Positions 59,807-64,000 of a DNA stretch of 64,000 nt are shown here, one piece after another. The stretch comes from VRUE01 sp963705635 (GTDB taxonomy: Bacteria > Actinomycetota > Thermoleophilia > Solirubrobacterales > 70-9). Numbering within the stretch: position 1 is the stretch's first letter; every line of letters begins with the position of its first letter. Location: assembly GCA_963705635.1 (NCBI GenBank), contig CAVPKH010000003.1:558001-622000 (forward strand), in the 5' to 3' direction. The position numbers were made by a program, and so were the translations under genes. The notes beneath the pieces are model-generated. The model did not search any database and was not told the origin of the DNA. It saw only the letters and a program-made list of their open reading frames with translations.

Positions 59807-62670
59807 GCGTTTTCCAGCGCTGTCTTGTGGTGCTTCCCCTTGTGCTTCTTGCAGGGGGTGCGCAGCTTCGGCTTCTGGTTCGCCTTCTTGCCGTTCTGGC
59901 CGGTGAAGCGGGCGATGACCTTGTACTTCTTCGCGCAGAGGTTGCTCGAGTTGACCAGCAGGCCGCGCTTCTTGCCGCCGCGGATGGTGACGGCGAACTT
60001 CGAGACCGGCACGTCGGGACACGGCATCGAAGGTGGTGCGCAGGCGGCCCTTGACGCTGTCGATGCGGCCGTCGAGGACGACGTCGACCTGGCCGTTCAG
60101 AGCGGCGACCATGTCCGGCAGTTCGTGGCTGGAGGAGCGCAGGTAGACCGGGCCTTTGAGCGGCCCGTCGAGCAGCGGCGTGGTCGCTTCGGCGAAGCCG
60201 TAGATCGAGTCCTTGGGACAGTCGCTCGGCGGCGAACTGCACGCGCGTGCAGACATTGGCCAGGCTCGCCTGTTCGAGGATCAGCGGCTTCGGCAGCTTC
60301 ACCGAGGCGCGACCGATGTTGGCGTCGCCGTCGCGGGCGATGAGGACGGCGCGCAGCTTCGGGCTCTTCGCCCGCCGCGTGCCGCCGAAGATCCGCATGA
60401 ACAGCTTCGGTTTGAAGTCGAGGTTCTCGCAGCCGTTGACCTTGAACGGCTGACGAGACCGGGCACGGAGCTGAAGGCCGCCGGGTCGAGCGGGTTGGCG
60501 CCGCCGCCGCGCAGCGCGCCGGCGAACGCCATCGCCGAGCAGTTGGTCGGGATTGAGGGAGAATTTCGGCCGATCGAGCTTGACCGAGATCGAGCGGATG
60601 TCGAGCAGGGCGCCGCCGAACACATGCGGGATCGGGTCGGAGACCGCGTGCACCTGGGCCGTTTCCGGGATCGACGAACAGCGCCACCCTCACCACGACC
60701 GTTCCGAGATCGAACGGCCCGGCCGTGGCGGGGGTGATCACTGCCAGGGAAAGGGGGGCGCCTCGATAGCGCCCTGCGAGGAAGGCCTTGCCGGTGAGGT
60801 GGATCGGGATCGAGCCGCTGCCGGCGATGATCGCGGCGCTGCCGACCAGGCTCGAGCTCGGGCAGCTCGGATCGGCGGCCTCGGCCGCGCCGCTGTTGGC
60901 CGCTGCGGCGGCGATCGTCGCCGGCGGGCAGTAGCGGACGCCGGCCAACTTCGCGGTCAGGCCTGGCGGCAGGGTGACGTCGACGCCCTTCAGCTCCTGG
61001 TTGCCGTCGTTGCGGGTGGCGTTCGATCGACGAACTGGGTGAATGCGCCGCCCTTCGGGTTGGTCGATTTGGTGCTGAAGCCCGGCGCGAACGGCCGCGC
61101 CGCCAGGGTTTTCGCGCAGGGACCGCCGCCGGGGGCGTTGGTCAGGGTGAAGTCAGCGCCGGGCGTCGCCGCCGGGTTGCCGGACCACGGGGTCATCTGC
61201 GAGGTCGCGTTGTTCGGGCCGCAGGTGGGCGGGCTGGTCAGGGGAGCCCCGGGCCCGCCTTGAACTTGAGGCTGAAAGAGCTGAACGGGACCTGCGGATT
61301 TTCAGCGAAGGTCGTGGTCAGCTGCCCGGTCTGCGGATCGGCGCTGACGTTGCCGATCAGCCTCGCCGTCGACGTCGTAGCGGGGCGGACTTGGCGTCGA
61401 CGAAGATCCGGTACTCCTGGCCGGAGGCCGGGTCGCGACTGAGCTGCTGGCCGACGTAGACGTTGCCGCTGAGCGAACCATCGGGCAGCGGCGGCGTGTC
61501 GATTGCCACGGTGCCGATGATCGATGCCGCCGGGCAGGCGATCGGGTTCCGCGTGCCCTTGCCGAACTGCGCGTCGCTGCAGGCCTGGAGGCCATTGGCC
61601 GCCGAGGGGTTTAGGCCCATGCCGGCCGGCAAGGCGACCTTGGCGGTTCGCAGCTGCGAGCTCGCCTGCTTGGTGTTTCGGCAGCAGCAGTTCGCCCGCC
61701 GACGGCACTTCGAAGGGGACTTTTACCGTGACCCCCGCGCCGGACGGAGAATCCGTCTGCGCCGTGCCGGGCCGACCGCGACCGACGGTTTGAAGGGGAT
61801 GCTGTCGCATTCCTTGGGGCTCGTGTTGGGCGGCAGTTCGGACTCGATGAAGGGCGAACCGTTGGGGAAGCTGGGGTCTTCGAATTCACCGTGGCCGTCG
61901 GCGCGCAGGAAGGTCGAGTAGACGCCCTTGAACTGCGGTTGGGTCCAATCGAAGCAGGTGGTCGGGGTGGTGATGAAGGTCCCGTTGCCGGCGCGGCCTT
62001 CGAAGGTGAGGCGGTTCTTCAACACGTGACCGACCGGCGACGTCGGCGCGTCGATCGTGAAGAACTCGTGATAGTTGCCTTCCCAGGCGACGCCCGCCCT
62101 CAGGTAGACGTTGTTGCCGAGCAGGTTGAAGCCGAAGCGAGCCGGCTCGGCGTTGGGGGGCCCGGCGGGACGATGTTGTAGACGGTCGCCGGTAGTTGAG
62201 GAGAGACGATGCCCGCCAGGGCGGCGGTAGCCAGGCTCGTGCCCACGTTCGACCCAGCGGGGCACAGCGCCGGGTTGGACTCGAAGGTCGCCTGCGGGCA
62301 CTGTGGCGTCGCCTGCGGGTTGACGCTGAGCCCGGTCGGCAGGTCGACGCGGACCGTCCTGACGTCGCCGACAGGTTCTTCGAGTTTGATCGGCGGGACA
62401 GGTTCGGTCGTCGTGTGCTTGACGATGAACTGGGTGAAGCCATCTTGCGGGTGACCGGCAGCCTGTTCAAAGAAGAGGGATGGCGTGTCAACCGAACAGG
62501 GATCCGAGAAGCAGGTCCCCGCCTGCCAGCCGTCATCGGCCTGCGGAGGATGGTGCTGCGGGGCGATGATTTCGGGCGCGGCGGATGCGCGGGACCGCGA
62601 AGACCAGCGCCATGGCGGCGACCGCGGCAACTCCCGCAAAAGACCTAAAAACCCCTGCTCCTGCACCCAT
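59734..62670 (-). CDS. Very large secreted protein of unknown function, many frameshifts
   Basis: About 950 residues from ATG 62670 (GGAAGGGG lies 6 bases upstream; signal peptide VFRSFAGVAAVAAMALVFAVPASA after repair of one early shift). Recognisable blocks over several frames: FFEQAAGHPQDGFTQFIVKHTTTEPVPPIKLEEPVGDVRTVRVDLPTGLSVNP, a GNGTFITTPTTCFDWTQPQFKGVYST unit, TAKVALPAGMGLNPSAANGLQACSDAQFGKG, SLSGNVYVGQQLSRDPASGQEYRIFVDAKS, a second similar unit (VYLRSSSHELPDMVAALNGQVDVVLDGRIDSVKGRLRTTFD) and a Lys/His-rich end. Two repeats of a 'theta-sandwich-like' exoprotein module are likely. The true stop is uncertain; it overlaps the SDR 3' end as drawn. Confidence 0.7.
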
Positions 62671-62795
62671 TCGATTCCCCTTCCCAAAGTCCATATGGAC
62701 GAGAGTACCCGATTTTGTGGATTTACACCATCATTTTTTGGTATCAATTGCCCTACAAGTTGGTACTAACCAATCGAACTAGACGGAGGAATCTC

Positions 62796-63245
62796 ATGAA
62801 TTGGCAGCTCCTGGCTCGGGCCAATACCCATCCGCTGCGGATCTCAATCCTGGAGGTGCTTGCCATCGACGGCGGCCGCACCCTCTCCCCCAGCGACCTC
62901 AGCTACGAGCTGCGGACCCCACTCAGCAACGTCAACTACCACGTCACCGAGCTGCACCGCACCGGCCTCGTCGAAACTGGTCAGCGAACGCCCGTGCGCG
63001 GCGCCACCGAGCACTTCTACCGCGAGAGCAAAGGGCACGAAGCCCAGCGAAAACGGCGGCTCCCGCAACGGCCACAGGCGCAAGAGGGCGCCGCGAATGC
63101 GCAGCAGAGCCGCCCTGGCGAAGTAGATCGCGAGGGCGCTACGCCGAACTGCGAGAAGAGGAAGGGGCGTTTGAGCAGCGAGAGGCGAGCATGTATTCCG
63201 GCGCGCAGACGGTCCGCGCCCGCCATCGCTCCTCATACGCGTTGA
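62796..63245 (+). CDS. Winged-helix transcriptional regulator (ArsR-like), C-terminus uncertain
   Basis: From ATG 62796 with CGGAGGA as ribosome site. Residues 1-80 are a winged helix: MNWQLLARANTHPLRISILEVLAIDGGRTLSPSDLSYELRTPLSNVNYHVTELHRTGLVET...RGATEHFYRE. The recognition helix is SNVNYHVTELHRTG. After residue 80 the frame yields only low-complexity basic sequence and overlaps the next gene on the other strand, so the real protein is probably about 85-95 residues and the end is altered by indels (for example near 62985-63010). Its A/T-rich upstream region may carry divergent promoters with the large secreted protein. Confidence 0.7.
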   Translation: MNWQLLARANTHPLRISILEVLAIDGGRTLSPSDLSYELRTPLSNVNYHVTELHRTGLVETGQRTPVRGATEHFYRESKGHEAQRKRRLPQRPQAQEGAANAQQSRPGEVDREGATPNCEKRKGRLSSERRACIPARRRSAPAIAPHTR

Positions 63246-63717
63246 CAAATTCGCCGAACGCTTTCTGGCCGGAGGGCCCTTTACCGACTTTGCCGACGAC
63301 GCGCCGCTGAATCTCCGTCACGAGCAACTGCAGCTCGACCCGTTCGCGCACGTCGCGACGGGTGAGATGAGCTTCCCTCAAGAACCGGCGGTATTCGGCC
63401 GTGCTTTTGAATGCCTGCTTCCTCAGCCGCACCAGTGCGCGCGTGATCCTCCCCTGCGTGACGGCAATGCCCATTTCCATTGCCTGACCTCTGATCCAAA
63501 CCGCGTCAAGCAGTTCATCGACCGCTGCTTCCTTCAGCTTCCCGTAGCCACCCCTTCCCGGTCCGGGCGTCGACTTCCGGCCGGCCTGAGCCGCCGCCTG
63601 CGCGAGGGCGCGATGGAACTCCACCTTGGTGATCGTCCCCCGCTTGCGGGGAACCTCCGAAACGATCGCAACGGTGTTTGCCGGCAATTCGACTGGGGTG
63701 GACGCGACGGCGATCAA
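63139..63717 (-). CDS. SurA/PrsA-like foldase fragment without a signal peptide
   Basis: Open from TTG 63717, which sits two bases after the 3' end of tRNA-Gly on the same strand. The sequence ELPANTVAIVSEVP...GTITKVEFHRALAQAA, LLDAVWIRGQAMEMGIAVTQGRITRALVRLRKQAF, FLREAHLTRRDVRERVELQLLVTEIQRRV and the C-terminal RWRARTVCAPEYMLASRCSN are typical of SurA-N-type foldases in actinobacteria. The usual lipoprotein or signal peptide and the first residues are absent, so the N-terminus is lost at the tRNA border. Whether it is expressed is doubtful. Confidence 0.65.
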   Translation of the reverse strand: MIAVASTPVELPANTVAIVSEVPRKRGTITKVEFHRALAQAAAQAGRKSTPGPGRGGYGKLKEAAVDELLDAVWIRGQAMEMGIAVTQGRITRALVRLRKQAFKSTAEYRRFLREAHLTRRDVRERVELQLLVTEIQRRVVGKVGKGPSGQKAFGEFVNAYEERWRARTVCAPEYMLASRCSNAPSSSRSSA

Positions 63718-63718
63718 A

Positions 63719-63791
63719 AGCGGACGACCGGTCTCGAACCGGCGACCTCGAGCTTGGGAAGCTCGCGCTCTACCAACTGAGCTACGTCCGC
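63719..63791 (-). tRNA. tRNA-Gly (anticodon CCC)
   Basis: 73 bases with acceptor GCGGACG/CGTCCGC, D-arm GCTC/GAGC, anticodon stem CGAGC/GCTCG with loop TTCCCAA (anticodon CCC), T-arm GCCGG-TTCGAGA-CCGGT, and discriminator T. CCA is not encoded. It reads GGG glycine codons. Confidence 0.95.
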
Positions 63792-63824
63792 GTACTGAAT
63801 TCCTGATTCTAGAGTTCGGCGGAC

Positions 63825-64000
63825 CTACCGCTTTTTGCCGGTTTCGTGCAGCGGAGGGGATTCTTCGCCGCTGGCAGCCGGCGAGCTCCCTTTGCCGTTG
63901 CCTTTGCCTTTTGCGTTGCCATTCGATTCGGACACGGCGGGGCTGGCCGGGGGCGGTGAGGGTTCTTCTTCAGCGCTGGGATCGGAGGACTGGGCGGGGT
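63825..64000 (-). CDS. C-terminal end of a protein with a low-complexity tail (5' end outside window)
   Basis: The minus strand is open from the window edge to TAG at 63827-63825. The last 58 residues are disordered: Pro/Ser/Glu-rich (SSDPSAEEEPSPPPASPAVSE), then Asn/Gly/Lys-rich (NGNAKGKGNGKGS), ending LHETGKKR. No domain is visible; this looks like the tail of a larger protein. Confidence 0.55.
   Translation of the reverse strand, partial: PAQSSDPSAEEEPSPPPASPAVSESNGNAKGKGNGKGSSPAASGEESPPLHETGKKR

Overview
The window is a GC-rich chromosome segment from a soil-type actinobacterium, most likely of class Thermoleophilia (Solirubrobacterales-like). This placement is an inference. It rests on the strong G/C bias at third codon positions, a lexA gene with an actinobacterial GAAC-N4-GTTC box, an RlpA-like cell-wall gene behind a c-di-AMP riboswitch, a short type I glutamine synthetase, an alkB-rubredoxin-TetR operon and several large cysteine-containing secreted proteins of unknown function. 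Nothing in the window identifies a species.

Layout. 0-16.7 kb is core chromosome: an acyl-CoA dehydrogenase end, an acyl-CoA ligase, a class III aminotransferase, a GGDEF-EAL protein, a DUF255 protein, an MMPL exporter, glnA, a cysteine-less AhpD-like protein, an RlpA-like protein with its riboswitch, rnpB, an SDR and lexA. At 16.63 kb is an intact tRNA-Leu(GAG). From there to about 39.7 kb lies an accessory island. It begins with a frameshifted tyrosine integrase and ends in three tRNA-Leu 3'-half fragments (36.19, 36.44 and 39.63 kb), which look like attachment sites left by successive integrations. The island carries VapBC near the integrase and a Xre/RES pair at the other end. Between them are a HEPN-like protein, a PD-(D/E)XK-like protein, a Ser/Thr kinase with an unknown partner, a run of secreted proteins, and a five-gene minus-strand cluster (28.2-35.1 kb) built around a GmrSD-type DUF262/DUF1524 protein and a large helical-repeat protein. 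That cluster is the best candidate here for an undescribed defence system.

39.7-64 kb returns to chromosome. A long Zur-controlled zinc operon runs from 48.3 down to 40.3 kb: a permease fused to a substrate-binding domain, an ATPase, a second permease, Zur, a GAP-family protein, an MFS exporter, DUF2252 and Mug. Then come dtd, pdxH, a block of regulator/methyltransferase/acetyltransferase genes, HicAB, the alkane hydroxylase operon, secG, ccmEF, an SDR, a very large secreted protein, a winged-helix regulator, a SurA-like fragment and tRNA-Gly(CCC).

Quality warning. From about 42 kb onward nearly every long gene is broken by one-base frameshifts although motifs continue across frames. In the first 42 kb only about three genes are affected, all inside the island. 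Uncorrected assembly indels are more likely than mass gene decay. Frameshifted genes are therefore given as their full inferred span, and the breaks are noted.
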